The notes beneath the pieces were generated by a model that worked only from the letters and a program-made list of their open reading frames with translations, had not been told where the DNA came from and searched no databases. A program made the position numbers and the translations under genes. A stretch of 64,000 nucleotides of DNA from positions 1,964,501 to 2,028,500 of the forward strand of contig NZ_CABVGP010000001.1 of assembly GCF_902497555.1 (NCBI RefSeq), read 5' to 3'. Position 1 is the first letter of the stretch. Each line of letters opens with the position of its first letter. The stretch is from Amycolatopsis camponoti (GTDB lineage: Bacteria > Actinomycetota > Actinomycetes > Mycobacteriales > Pseudonocardiaceae). Shown here piece after piece: positions 45,616-56,293 of this stretch.

Positions 45616-47024
45616 TCCTCGCCTTCACCCTCGTGGGCATCGTCCTGATCGGTGTCCTCGGCTTCGTCGGCCGGCGCAAGCCCGTCGCCGACCTGGCCGA
45701 GTGGACGGTCGGCGGGCGGCGCTTCGGCGCGCTCACCATGTGGTTCCTGCAGGCGGGCGAGGTGTTCACCACCTTCACCTTCCTGGGCATGGCCGGCCTC
45801 GCGTTCTCCGGCGGCGTCGCGGCGATGTACGCGCTGCCGTACGTGCCGATCGCCTACGTCGTGCTGTTCTTCCTCGCGAAGCGCCTGTGGACGATGGGGA
45901 AGGAGCGCGGCTACCTCACGCAGGGCGACTTCCTCGAGGACCGTTACTCCAGCCGGGCGCTCGGGACGGTGTCCGCGGTACTCGGCGTCGTGTTCGTGCT
46001 GCCGTACCTGCAGCTGCAGATCACCGGGCTCGGCCTGATCGTCCGGCTGGTCACCGGCGACAGCGCGTCCGGCACGCTGAGCATGGTCACCGGCAGCGTG
46101 CTGGTGGTCGCGTTCGTGCTGTGGGCCGGGCTGCGCGGCGTCGCGGCGACGTCCTACTTCAAGGACGGGATCATGCTGGTCGCGCTGGTGGTGCTGGCCA
46201 TCGCCGTGCCGACGCACTTCGCCGGCGGGATCGGGGGTGTGTTCCGCAAGATCGAGCAGCTGCACCCGGAGAAGCTGATCGTCCACAGTGGAGCGAACGA
46301 CCACGTCTGGTTCGTGACGAGCATGCTGGTCAGCGCGATCGGCGTCGGCCTGATGACGCTGCCGCACTCGTGGCCGGCGCTGATGTCGGCGCGCGACCCG
46401 AAGGTGCTGCGGCGCAACTACGCCTGGATGCCGGTGTACGAGCTGTGCCTGCTGCTGCCGATGATCATCGGGTTCGCGGCGATCCTCGTGGTGTCCAAGG
46501 GGAGTGACCCGAACGGCGTATTGCTGACGCTGTCGAAGGACGCCTTGCCCGGGTGGGTGACGGGCATCGTCGTGGTCGCCGCGACGGCCACCGCGATGGT
46601 CCCGGCGGCCGGGATCCTGATCGGCATCTCGTCGCTGGTGGCGCGCAACATAGTCCGCGTCCGCAGCGGCCGCAAGCAGTTCTGGATCAACCACGGCACG
46701 GTTGTGCTCGCGAGTACTCTTGCCCTCGTGCTGGGCATCTTCCGGCCGGACCTGCTGGCCAACCTGCTGTTGCTCACCTATTCGGGGTCGGTCCAGCTGG
46801 CCCCGGCGAACCTGCTGGGCTTCCTGCGGCGGGTGCCCGTCGGCAAGGGCCCGGTGTTCGCCGGGCTGATCGCCGGCGAGCTCGTGGTCGTGTACCTGAC
46901 CTTTGTGGACACCCATCTGGCCGGCACGGTCAACGTGGGCTTGATCGGGCTCGGCGTCAACGTCGTCGTCCTCGCACTGGCCGCGGCGGCGCGGCGACAG
47001 ACTTCTCCCGTGGAGGCGGCGTGA
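45612..47024 (+). CDS. Sodium:solute symporter family permease
   Basis: A 470-residue SSS-family transporter with about 13 hydrophobic segments. Family features include EVFTTFTFLGMAGLAFSGG in the first third, YLTQGDFLEDRYSSRALG, and LPYLQLQITGLG. It probably imports the compound hydrolysed by the flanking M20 and amidohydrolase enzymes. GTG 45612 overlaps the DUF3311 stop; its own stop overlaps the next GTG. Confidence 0.9.
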   Translation: MILAFTLVGIVLIGVLGFVGRRKPVADLAEWTVGGRRFGALTMWFLQAGEVFTTFTFLGMAGLAFSGGVAAMYALPYVPIAYVVLFFLAKRLWTMGKERGYLTQGDFLEDRYSSRALGTVSAVLGVVFVLPYLQLQITGLGLIVRLVTGDSASGTLSMVTGSVLVVAFVLWAGLRGVAATSYFKDGIMLVALVVLAIAVPTHFAGGIGGVFRKIEQLHPEKLIVHSGANDHVWFVTSMLVSAIGVGLMTLPHSWPALMSARDPKVLRRNYAWMPVYELCLLLPMIIGFAAILVVSKGSDPNGVLLTLSKDALPGWVTGIVVVAATATAMVPAAGILIGISSLVARNIVRVRSGRKQFWINHGTVVLASTLALVLGIFRPDLLANLLLLTYSGSVQLAPANLLGFLRRVPVGKGPVFAGLIAGELVVVYLTFVDTHLAGTVNVGLIGLGVNVVVLALAAAARRQTSPVEAA

Positions 47025-48223
47025 CGCGCACGGTTTTCACCGGTGGTTCGGTGTTCGACGGCACCGGGTCCGAGCCGGCGGCGGCCGACGTCGTCGTCGA
47101 GCACGGCCGGATCGTCGAGGTCGGCACGGACCTGGACGGCGACGAGGGCGTCGACTGTTCCGGCGCGGTGCTGCTGCCGGGGCTCTTCGACTGCCACGTG
47201 CACGTCACGGTGTCGGACATCGGGCTGATGTCGCGCGTGCAGAAGCCGTTCTCCTACCAGTTCTACGAAGCCGCGCGGAACCTGTGGGCGACGCTCGGGC
47301 TGGGCATCACGACGGTGCGCGACGCGTCCGGCGCGGACCTCGGCATCAAGCAGGCGGTGGACGACGGGCTGATCCCGGGGCCGCGGATGCAGATCTCGAT
47401 CGGGCTGATCAGCCAGACCGGCGGGCACGGCGACAGCTGGAACCCGTCGAGCATCTGCGTCCCGCTGCTGGTGCCGCACCCCGGCCGCCCGGACGCGACG
47501 GCCGACGGCCCCGACGAGATGCGCCGCGTCGCCCGGACGCTGCTGCGCGCCGGAGCGGACGTGCTGAAGGTGTGCACGACCGGCGGCGTGCTGTCCCCGC
47601 GCGACGACCCGCGGCATTCGCAGTACACGCCGGAGGAGCTGGAGGTCCTGGTCGCCGAAGCGGCGGCGCAGGGCCGCCCGGTGATGGCGCACGCCCAGGG
47701 CGCGGCGGGCATCAAGAACGCGGTGCGGGCGGGCGTGCGCTCGATCGAGCACGGCATCTACCTCGACGACGAGGCGATCGAGCTGATGCTGGGCCACGGG
47801 ACGTGGCTGGTCCCGACGTTGATCGCCCCGGTCAACGTGGTCCGCGCGGCCGATGCCGGGGTGGATTTGCCGGCGTCCGTGGTGGCGAAGGCGCGTGAAG
47901 TGGTGGAGGTGCACCGGGATTCGGTGCGCCGCGCGTACGCGGCGGGGGTCCGGATCGCGATGGGAACGGACAGCGGGGTCGGGCCGCACGGCACGAACCT
48001 GGAGGAGCTGGCGTTGATGGCGGCGTGCGGGATGACGCAGGCGGACGTCCTGGAGGCGACGACGTCCTCGGCGGCGCGGTTGATGGGGCTGGACGGGGAG
48101 CTGGGGCGGATCGAGCCGGGGCTGCGAGCGGATCTGGTCGTGGTGGCGGGGGATCCCTATGACTTCCCGGGGTTGGCTTCGAACATCCGGGAGGTGTGGA
48201 AGGACGGGGTCCGGGTGGTATGA
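47021..48223 (+). CDS. Metal-dependent amidohydrolase (imidazolonepropionase/prolidase-like)
   Basis: A 400-residue amidohydrolase-superfamily enzyme: the HxH pair in LFDCHVHVT, a metal-bridging Lys in ADVLKVCTTGG, His in MAHAQG and SIEHGIYL, and the final Asp in MGTDSGVGPHG. The pattern matches Xaa-Pro/Xaa-Arg dipeptidase and N-acyl-lactone-type enzymes rather than imidazolonepropionase itself. It is fourth and last in the Lrp-linked operon; GTG 47021 overlaps the transporter stop. Confidence 0.88.
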   Translation: MTRTVFTGGSVFDGTGSEPAAADVVVEHGRIVEVGTDLDGDEGVDCSGAVLLPGLFDCHVHVTVSDIGLMSRVQKPFSYQFYEAARNLWATLGLGITTVRDASGADLGIKQAVDDGLIPGPRMQISIGLISQTGGHGDSWNPSSICVPLLVPHPGRPDATADGPDEMRRVARTLLRAGADVLKVCTTGGVLSPRDDPRHSQYTPEELEVLVAEAAAQGRPVMAHAQGAAGIKNAVRAGVRSIEHGIYLDDEAIELMLGHGTWLVPTLIAPVNVVRAADAGVDLPASVVAKAREVVEVHRDSVRRAYAAGVRIAMGTDSGVGPHGTNLEELALMAACGMTQADVLEATTSSAARLMGLDGELGRIEPGLRADLVVVAGDPYDFPGLASNIREVWKDGVRVV

Positions 48224-48283
48224 CGCCTGGGGCCACGGCCGCGCGGGTCGCGGTCCCGGTCACGTGAGTTTCGGCGTGGCGCA

Positions 48284-48312
48284 CGCGGGCGGGCCCGGTG
48301 TGTTCGCCCGCG
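48284..48312. terminator. Hairpin between convergent genes
   Basis: A stem cgcgggcg (48284-48291) with cgcccgcg (48305-48312) lies between the amidohydrolase stop and the end of the minus-strand DUF2255 gene, so it can serve both. Confidence 0.5.
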
Positions 48313-48319
48313 CGTGGCG

Positions 48320-48682
48320 CTACCGGCGGTCGAGCCGCAGAGTCGTCGCCGCGGCCTCGGCCGTCACCATGGCGTCGGTGCCGCCGCCGGTGTACTTGGT
48401 GCGGTAGGCGGCATCCACGGCCGCGGTGACCCGCGCGGAAGCGGTGCCGATGTCCTCGATGGTGACTTCGGCGTCCAGTCCCGGCACGCGAATGTGCGCC
48501 GAGCGCGACCGCACCGCGTCCCCGAACCAGCCCGTGTCCCGCCGGTACCAGGTCCGCACGTAGACCTGACCGTCGGCGCACACGACCCAGATCGGTGTCC
48601 ACCGTCGCGAGCCGACCGCGATCTCCAGCTCCTGGGCCGCGTCCAGGAAGCTCAGGTCGTCGGCGGTCCAGGAGGTCGTCAA
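48320..48682 (-). CDS. DUF2255 family protein
   Basis: A 120-residue protein beginning TSWTADDLSFLDAAQELEIA and containing TPIWVVCADGQVYVRTWYRR, the pattern of DUF2255, small proteins related to the split-barrel flavin or F420-binding fold. No activity is known. It is translationally coupled (ATGA) to the upstream hydrolase at 48679. Confidence 0.82.
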   Translation of the reverse strand: MTTSWTADDLSFLDAAQELEIAVGSRRWTPIWVVCADGQVYVRTWYRRDTGWFGDAVRSRSAHIRVPGLDAEVTIEDIGTASARVTAAVDAAYRTKYTGGGTDAMVTAEAAATTLRLDRR

Positions 48683-49479
48683 GCCGACTCCGGGCTCAGC
48701 AGGTCCTTCAACGCCACCGCGAACTTCCCCGGGTTCCGCTGCGGAGCCAGGTGCGCCCCCGGCATCTCCGTGAACGGCAACCCCAGCTCCAACGCCAAGA
48801 TCTTCGCCGGCTGGTAGTGGTACCGCCCCCGGCTGCCCTCGCCGGCCACCGGGATGATCTCCGTGCCGGCCTTGCGCAGCGCACGCAAGTCCGGCAAGTA
48901 GTCGAAGAACGGCGTCAGCTCGCGGTCGAACAGCCGGATCCAGTCGGTCTCGTGGGGCAGCCGCAGGTTCGGCAGGTCCGGCAGCGCCGCGCCCGCGATC
49001 GCGTCCGCGAAACGGGTCACCGCCGTCAGGAGCTCACCCGAACGGGCCAGCCGGACCTGCTCCGCGGCCGCCGCGAGCCAGCCGCTCGCGTCCGGCATCA
49101 GGTGGACCGCCGGGGGCTCGTGCGCGACCAGCGTCGTCACCCGGTCCGGGTGCCGGGCCACCAGGTCGAGGCCGATCAGCGCGCCCGCGCTCGAGCCGAA
49201 CACCAGCGCCGGGCCGTCGGTCGTGTGGCTCAGCACCGCCAGCGCGTCGTCCGCCTGGCGGGACACCGGGATCGGGCCCGTCGTGGTGTCCGTGCTGCCG
49301 AAGTGGCCGCGCCGGTCGTACGTGATGACGGTGTAGTCCGCGTACAGCTGCTTCGCCAGCGCGCGGTAGGAGTCACCCGCTCCGGTGCCGCCCGCGATCA
49401 GCAGCAGCGCCGGGCCCTCGCCGCCGCGGCGGACGAGGAGCTCGCCGTCCTCCACCGGGCAACGGCTCTCCGAGATCAT
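48679..49479 (-). CDS. Alpha/beta hydrolase
   Basis: A 266-residue alpha/beta hydrolase with LLLIAGGTGAGDSY (oxyanion region), YDRRGHFGST, the nucleophile elbow FGSSAGALIG and a C-terminal GAHLAPQ His. It resembles EstA/TAP-like or lactonase-type hydrolases; the substrate is unknown. ATG 49479 begins right after a palindromic site (49480-49493). It forms a two-gene operon with the DUF2255 gene. Confidence 0.85.
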   Translation of the reverse strand: MISESRCPVEDGELLVRRGGEGPALLLIAGGTGAGDSYRALAKQLYADYTVITYDRRGHFGSTDTTTGPIPVSRQADDALAVLSHTTDGPALVFGSSAGALIGLDLVARHPDRVTTLVAHEPPAVHLMPDASGWLAAAAEQVRLARSGELLTAVTRFADAIAGAALPDLPNLRLPHETDWIRLFDRELTPFFDYLPDLRALRKAGTEIIPVAGEGSRGRYHYQPAKILALELGLPFTEMPGAHLAPQRNPGKFAVALKDLLSPESA

Positions 49480-49493
49480 GCTTGAAGTCAAGC
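49480..49493. promoter_or_regulatory. Palindromic operator upstream of the hydrolase
   Basis: The 14-mer gcttgaagtcaagc is a perfect 6+2+6 inverted repeat directly abutting the hydrolase start codon and 50 bases from the divergent RidA gene. Its position suggests a repressor site; no regulator gene is adjacent. Confidence 0.5.
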
Positions 49494-49542
49494 ACAGACA
49501 ATGAAGTGGACGGCGCGGTGGTCGATCCCTAGCGTGCGCGGC

Positions 49543-51125
<1,583 letters not shown>

Positions 51126-51126
51126 C

Positions 51127-51140
51127 TAGAACAAGTTATC
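51127..51140. promoter_or_regulatory. KstR-type operator upstream of fadA5
   Basis: The sequence tagaacaagttatc matches the KstR consensus except for the last base. It is 43 bases upstream of the fadA5 ATG. Confidence 0.75.
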
Positions 51141-51188
51141 GTTCTGCGCAAGCGTCCCCAGGGTTGCCCGGATCTTGATCTTTCTCGA

Positions 51189-51204
51189 GTGAGCGCTCGC
51201 TCAC
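51189..51204. promoter_or_regulatory. Second palindrome in the fadA5-cyp125 spacer
   Basis: The sequence gtgagcg-ct-cgctcac is a perfect 7+2+7 inverted repeat that does not fit the KstR consensus but looks like a TetR-family operator. It lies midway between the two KstR-type sites, so the fadA5/cyp125 promoters may have a second regulator. Confidence 0.6.
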
Positions 51205-51280
51205 CTGGCCTCATCGGTAAAGTTAACGGGTTTCACTGAACGCTCTTCCGGAAGTTAACACCGTATGCTCTAATCGCCAT

Positions 51281-51294
51281 TAGAACGTGTTTCA
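51281..51294. promoter_or_regulatory. KstR-type operator upstream of cyp125
   Basis: The sequence tagaacgtgtttca fits TNNAACNNGTTNNA exactly and lies 23 bases upstream of the chosen cyp125 start. Confidence 0.87.
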
Positions 51295-51317
51295 AACGGC
51301 GAACCGTGGGAGGCAAC

Positions 51318-52544
51318 GTGGCCGCTCCGCTCATCCCCGCCGGTTTCGACTTCACGGACCCGGACCTCTATGCCGAACGGCTGCCCCTGGCGGAGTTCGC
51401 CGAGCTCCGGCGGACGGCCCCCGTGTGGTGGAACCCCCAGAAGACCAACACCGCAGGCTTCGGCGACGACGGCTACTGGGTCGTCTCGCGCCACGAAGAC
51501 GTCAAGGAGGTCTCGCGCGACAGCGCGCTCTACTCCTCCAGCGAGAAGACCGCGATCATCCGCTTCGACGAGAGCATGACCGAGGACCGCCTCAACGCGA
51601 ACCGCCTGGTCCTGCTCAACATGGACGCGCCGCAGCACACGAAGCTGCGCAAGATCGTGTCGAAGGGCTTCACCCCGCGCTCGATCGCGAAGCTCGAAGA
51701 CACGCTGCGCGACCGCGCGGAGAAGATCGTCCACGAAGCACGGAAAAAGGGAACCGGCGACTTCGTCACCGACGTCGCGTGCGAGCTTCCCCTGCAGGCC
51801 ATCGCCGAGCTGATCGGCATCCCGCAGGAGGACCGGCTCAAGATCTTCGACTGGTCGAACCAGATGGTCGCCTACGACGACCCGGAGTACGAGGTCGAGC
51901 CGCTGGAGGCGTCCGCGCAGCTCATCGGCTACGCCTGGAACATGGCCGAGGACCGCCGCAAGTGCCCGATGGACGACATCGTCACGAAGCTGATCCAGGC
52001 GGACGTCGACGGTGAAGCGCTCGGTTCGGACGAGTTCGGCTTCTTCGTGATCCTGCTCGCCGTCGCCGGCAACGAGACCACGCGCAACGCCATCACCCAC
52101 GGCATGAAGGCGTTCCTCGACCACCCGGACCAGTGGGAGCTCTACAAGGAGCAACGGCCGAAGACGGCGCCGGACGAGATCGTCCGCTGGGCCACCCCGG
52201 TGGTCGCGTTCCAGCGCACGGCCACCCGCGACACCGAGCTCGGCGGCGCGCACATCCGCCGGGGCGACCGCGTCGGCATGTTCTACAGCTCCGCCAACTT
52301 CGACCACGAGGTCTTCGACGACCCGGAGAAGTTCGACATCCTCCGCGAAGACAACCCGCACGTCGGCTTCGGCGGCACCGGTTCCCACTACTGCATCGGC
52401 GCCAACCTGGCGCGGCTGGAGATCGACCTGATCTTCAACGCGATCGCGGACGTGATGCCGGGGATCACCGAGGCCGAGCCCCCGGTGCGGCTGCGGTCCA
52501 GCTGGTTGAACGGGATCAAGCACTACCCGGTGCGCTACGCCTGA
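51318..52544 (+). CDS. cyp125: CYP125 steroid C26/C27 monooxygenase
   Basis: A 408-residue cytochrome P450 close to CYP125A1. The I-helix motif is AGNETTRN, the ExxR is DEIVRW, and the haem loop is GFGGTGSHYCIGANLAR with the proximal Cys. It oxidises the terminal side-chain methyl of cholesterol/cholestenone to the acid, the first step of side-chain breakdown. GTG 51318 has GGGAGG just upstream; GTG 51306 is an alternative adding four residues. In M. tuberculosis cyp125 heads the igr operon; here it is a single-gene unit about 42 kb from chsE1. Confidence 0.93.
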   Translation: MAAPLIPAGFDFTDPDLYAERLPLAEFAELRRTAPVWWNPQKTNTAGFGDDGYWVVSRHEDVKEVSRDSALYSSSEKTAIIRFDESMTEDRLNANRLVLLNMDAPQHTKLRKIVSKGFTPRSIAKLEDTLRDRAEKIVHEARKKGTGDFVTDVACELPLQAIAELIGIPQEDRLKIFDWSNQMVAYDDPEYEVEPLEASAQLIGYAWNMAEDRRKCPMDDIVTKLIQADVDGEALGSDEFGFFVILLAVAGNETTRNAITHGMKAFLDHPDQWELYKEQRPKTAPDEIVRWATPVVAFQRTATRDTELGGAHIRRGDRVGMFYSSANFDHEVFDDPEKFDILREDNPHVGFGGTGSHYCIGANLARLEIDLIFNAIADVMPGITEAEPPVRLRSSWLNGIKHYPVRYA

Positions 52545-52635
52545 GGAACTCGTGGACCCGCCGCCGGGTGAGCCCGGTGGCGGGTTCGACGGGCCGCAGC
52601 CCCAGCACCGAGTGGAAGAGCGCGATGGTGGTCAC
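52516..52635 (-). pseudogene. Remnant of a dienelactone-hydrolase-like gene
   Basis: A 39-codon minus-strand frame starting at GTG 52635 reads VTTIALFHSVLGLRPVE, typical of the first strand and loop of actinobacterial dienelactone hydrolases. It passes directly into a stretch (PATGLTRRRVHEFLRR) like the C-terminal helix of that family and then stops inside the 3' end of cyp125. The catalytic core is missing, so this looks like a gene with a large internal deletion. Confidence 0.45.
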
Positions 52636-52657
52636 CGGACCATGACATCATGAGGCG

Positions 52658-53449
52658 ATGGCCCCGCGAGCGACTGTCGACGTCGAGTTCTCCGTCCGCG
52701 TCACCAAACCCGGGCCCGCCGCGATCTCGGTCGCCGCCGCCCACGCCGATACCGATGAGCTCACCGTCTCCTGGCACGGGGAAAGCGAGCTCGTCGAGTT
52801 CGAGCACGGCACCCGCGCGGAGGTCTTCGAGCTGCCCAAGGGCGAGCACCGCGTCAGCTACCACGCCGAACGCGCGCTGGGCGAGGCCGAACCCGAGCCC
52901 GTCACGCGCGCCGATGCCGCCGTCTTCACCCGGCCGAGCCGGTACTGCCCCTCCGACCGGATCGCCGGGCTCGTGCCGCCGGAGCTCTACGCGCTGAAGA
53001 GCGACCGGAAGAAGGTCGACACGATCGTCCGGCACGTCCACCAGCGACTGTCCTATGTGGTCGGCTCCAGCCGGCCCACCGACGACGCCATCGACACGCT
53101 CCTCGCCGGCGAAGGCGTCTGCCGCGACTTCGCGCACGTCTGCATCACCCTCTGCCGGTTCCTCGACATCCCCGCGCGCTACGTCGGCGTCTACGCGCCC
53201 GGGCTCTCGCCGATGGACTTCCACGCCGTCTTCGAGGCCGGGGTCGACGGCCTCTGGTACGTCTTCGACGCCACCCACCTCGCGCCGCGCCAGACCATGC
53301 TGCGCATCTCCACCGGCCGCGACGCCGCGGACACGGCGTTCTTCGCCACTCTCGGCTGCGAGCTCGACTTCCTCGGCAGCACGGTGTTCGCGACGACGGA
53401 CACCGCGCTGCCCCACGACGACTGGCGCGAGCTCGTCGCACTGGACTGA
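52658..53449 (+). CDS. Transglutaminase-like protease-fold protein
   Basis: A 263-residue protein with an N-terminal beta domain (about 1-95) and a transglutaminase-like core. The catalytic triad is Cys in GEGVCRDFAH, His in MDFHAVFE and Asp in VFDATHLAP. Bacterial members are often peptidases or amidases acting on unusual peptide bonds. It has no signal peptide, so it is cytoplasmic. It is co-directional with cyp125 but has no obvious sterol role. Confidence 0.87.
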   Translation: MAPRATVDVEFSVRVTKPGPAAISVAAAHADTDELTVSWHGESELVEFEHGTRAEVFELPKGEHRVSYHAERALGEAEPEPVTRADAAVFTRPSRYCPSDRIAGLVPPELYALKSDRKKVDTIVRHVHQRLSYVVGSSRPTDDAIDTLLAGEGVCRDFAHVCITLCRFLDIPARYVGVYAPGLSPMDFHAVFEAGVDGLWYVFDATHLAPRQTMLRISTGRDAADTAFFATLGCELDFLGSTVFATTDTALPHDDWRELVALD

Positions 53450-53502
53450 GGATGGTCCGACCGCGTGTTAACTGCGCGAAGAGGCTCTTCGCTGGGTAGA
53501 CA

Positions 53503-54528
53503 GTGTCCGTGAACAGTTCCCCCAAGGCCCCGAGCCCCTGGACGCGGGCCCGTGCCCGGTACCGGTGGCTGGACCACATCGCCCGCGCGACCAACCGCTA
53601 CATCGAGTGCGGCGGCTACCACTACGTCGCCTCGATCACCTACTTCAGCCTGCTGTCGCTGGTGCCGCTGCTGATGGTCGCGTCGTCGGTCGCCGGGTTC
53701 GTGCTGGCCAGCCAGCCGCACCTGCTCGACACGATGGTCGCCGCCATCGTCAAGACGCTGCCCGGCGGACTCGGCGGCAAGGCCTCCGACCTGCTGACCG
53801 GCTTCGTGAAGCAGCGGACCAGCGTCGGGGTGTTCGGCCTGGCCATCGGCCTCTACTCGGGCTGGAACTGGATGAACGCGCTGCGGGACTCGCTGACCGC
53901 GCTGTGGGGGCAGAACCGGTCCGACCAGTCGCTGCCGCGGCTCATCGCCGTCGACCTGCTCGCGCTGCTCGGCCTGAGCGCGGCGCTGCTGGTGTCGTTC
54001 ACGCTGACCATCTCCGGCACGGCGCTCGGCAGCTACCTGCTGCGGCTGGCCGGGCTGGATGACACGAGCTGGGGGCACCAGCTCGTCTCGGCGTCCTCGG
54101 TGCCGCTCTCGCTGGCCGCCGACTGGCTGGTGTTCCTGTGGGTGCTCACGCGGCTGCCGCGGCAGAAGGTGGGCGTGCGCAGCGCGGTGCGCGGCGCGAT
54201 CGCCCTGGCCGTCGGGTTCGAGCTGCTCAAGCTGGCCGGCGGGATCTACCTGCGGCTGATCAGCGACTCGCCGACCGGGATCGCGTTCGGCTCGGTCATC
54301 GGCCTGATCTTCTTCATCTCGCTGGTGGCGCGGCTGCTCGTGTTCGTCACGGCGTGGACGGCCACCGGCTCCGACGCGCCGCCGCAGCCGGTCCAGCCGC
54401 CGGCGCCGGTCGTCCTCGAACCGGTGATCGTGGTGGACCCGCCGGTCGCGGTGCCGGCCACGGTCGGCGTCGTGACGGGGGTGATCGGCACGCTGCTGGC
54501 GCTCAGGTGGCGACGTTCGCGAGGCTGA
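53503..54528 (+). CDS. YihY/BrkB-family membrane protein
   Basis: A 341-residue membrane protein with six main helices, starting at YFSLLSLVPLLMVASSVAGF and continuing through GLYSGWNWMNALRDSLTALWG, the family signature. A proline-rich segment (PPQPVQPPAPVV) precedes a last hydrophobic helix. The family (once called RNase BN) has an unsettled function, possibly transport. Its 3' end overlaps the convergent TetR gene by 26 bases. Confidence 0.87.
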   Translation: MSVNSSPKAPSPWTRARARYRWLDHIARATNRYIECGGYHYVASITYFSLLSLVPLLMVASSVAGFVLASQPHLLDTMVAAIVKTLPGGLGGKASDLLTGFVKQRTSVGVFGLAIGLYSGWNWMNALRDSLTALWGQNRSDQSLPRLIAVDLLALLGLSAALLVSFTLTISGTALGSYLLRLAGLDDTSWGHQLVSASSVPLSLAADWLVFLWVLTRLPRQKVGVRSAVRGAIALAVGFELLKLAGGIYLRLISDSPTGIAFGSVIGLIFFISLVARLLVFVTAWTATGSDAPPQPVQPPAPVVLEPVIVVDPPVAVPATVGVVTGVIGTLLALRWRRSRG

Positions 54529-55114
54529 AGAGCCGCATCAGCTGGTGGTCGATCAGCGCGATCGCCGCCTCCGGGGTGCGCTGGCCGAGGATGATGCTGG
54601 TCTGCAGGCCGTCGACGCTCGACAGGAGCAGCTCCGCCTCCGGCAGCAGTTCGAGGTCCGGCGCCACCTCACCGCGGTCGCGTCCCCACGCCAGCAGGTC
54701 CGCGGTCAGCCGTCCCAGCTCGGGCGGCGTGGCGCTGACCGCCGACGCCAGTCCGGGGTCCGAAAGGGACCGGACGAAGTAGGCGAGGTGCACGAGGTAG
54801 CGCGTGCGGCGCCCGTCGTCGACCGGCAGCATCCCGACGAGCATGGCGCGCAGCACCTCACGCGGGGTCGCGTCCTCGTCCGGACCGGTGCCCGCGCGGA
54901 CGCTGTCCCCGGCGTCGGCGTTGAGGATCTCGAGCGCGCCGAGCAGCAGGTCGTCACGCGTGCCGAAGTAGTACTGGACCAGCCGCAGCGAGACCCCGGC
55001 CTCGGCCGCGACCTTGCGCAGCGACACGTCTTCGAGCCCGCGCGCGCTCGCGATCCGCCAGACGGCCTCGGCGATCTGGCGGCGGCGTTGCCCGTGGTCG
55101 GCGAGTCTCGGCAT
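54503..55114 (-). CDS. TetR-family regulator, downstream of ltp3
   Basis: A 203-residue TetR protein: HTH in VSLRKVAAEAGVSLRLVQYYFGTRDDL and a helical ligand domain (about 70-200). It differs from KstR in the HTH and at the N-terminus, so it is not the KstR equivalent. It begins 15 bases after the ltp3 stop on the same strand, so it is probably the last gene of the Rv3521-ltp4-ltp3 operon and may respond to a steroid CoA intermediate (inference). Confidence 0.85.
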   Translation of the reverse strand: MPRLADHGQRRRQIAEAVWRIASARGLEDVSLRKVAAEAGVSLRLVQYYFGTRDDLLLGALEILNADAGDSVRAGTGPDEDATPREVLRAMLVGMLPVDDGRRTRYLVHLAYFVRSLSDPGLASAVSATPPELGRLTADLLAWGRDRGEVAPDLELLPEAELLLSSVDGLQTSIILGQRTPEAAIALIDHQLMRLFSLANVAT

Positions 55115-55129
55115 GGTGGGTCGAGCGTA

Positions 55130-56289
<1,160 letters not shown>

Positions 56290-56293
<4 letters not shown>

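Noticed and set aside
54503..55114. TetR gene as the local KstR
   Set aside because: The HTH and N-terminus differ from KstR, and no KstR-type site lies at its own start. It appears to be the last gene of the ltp operon.
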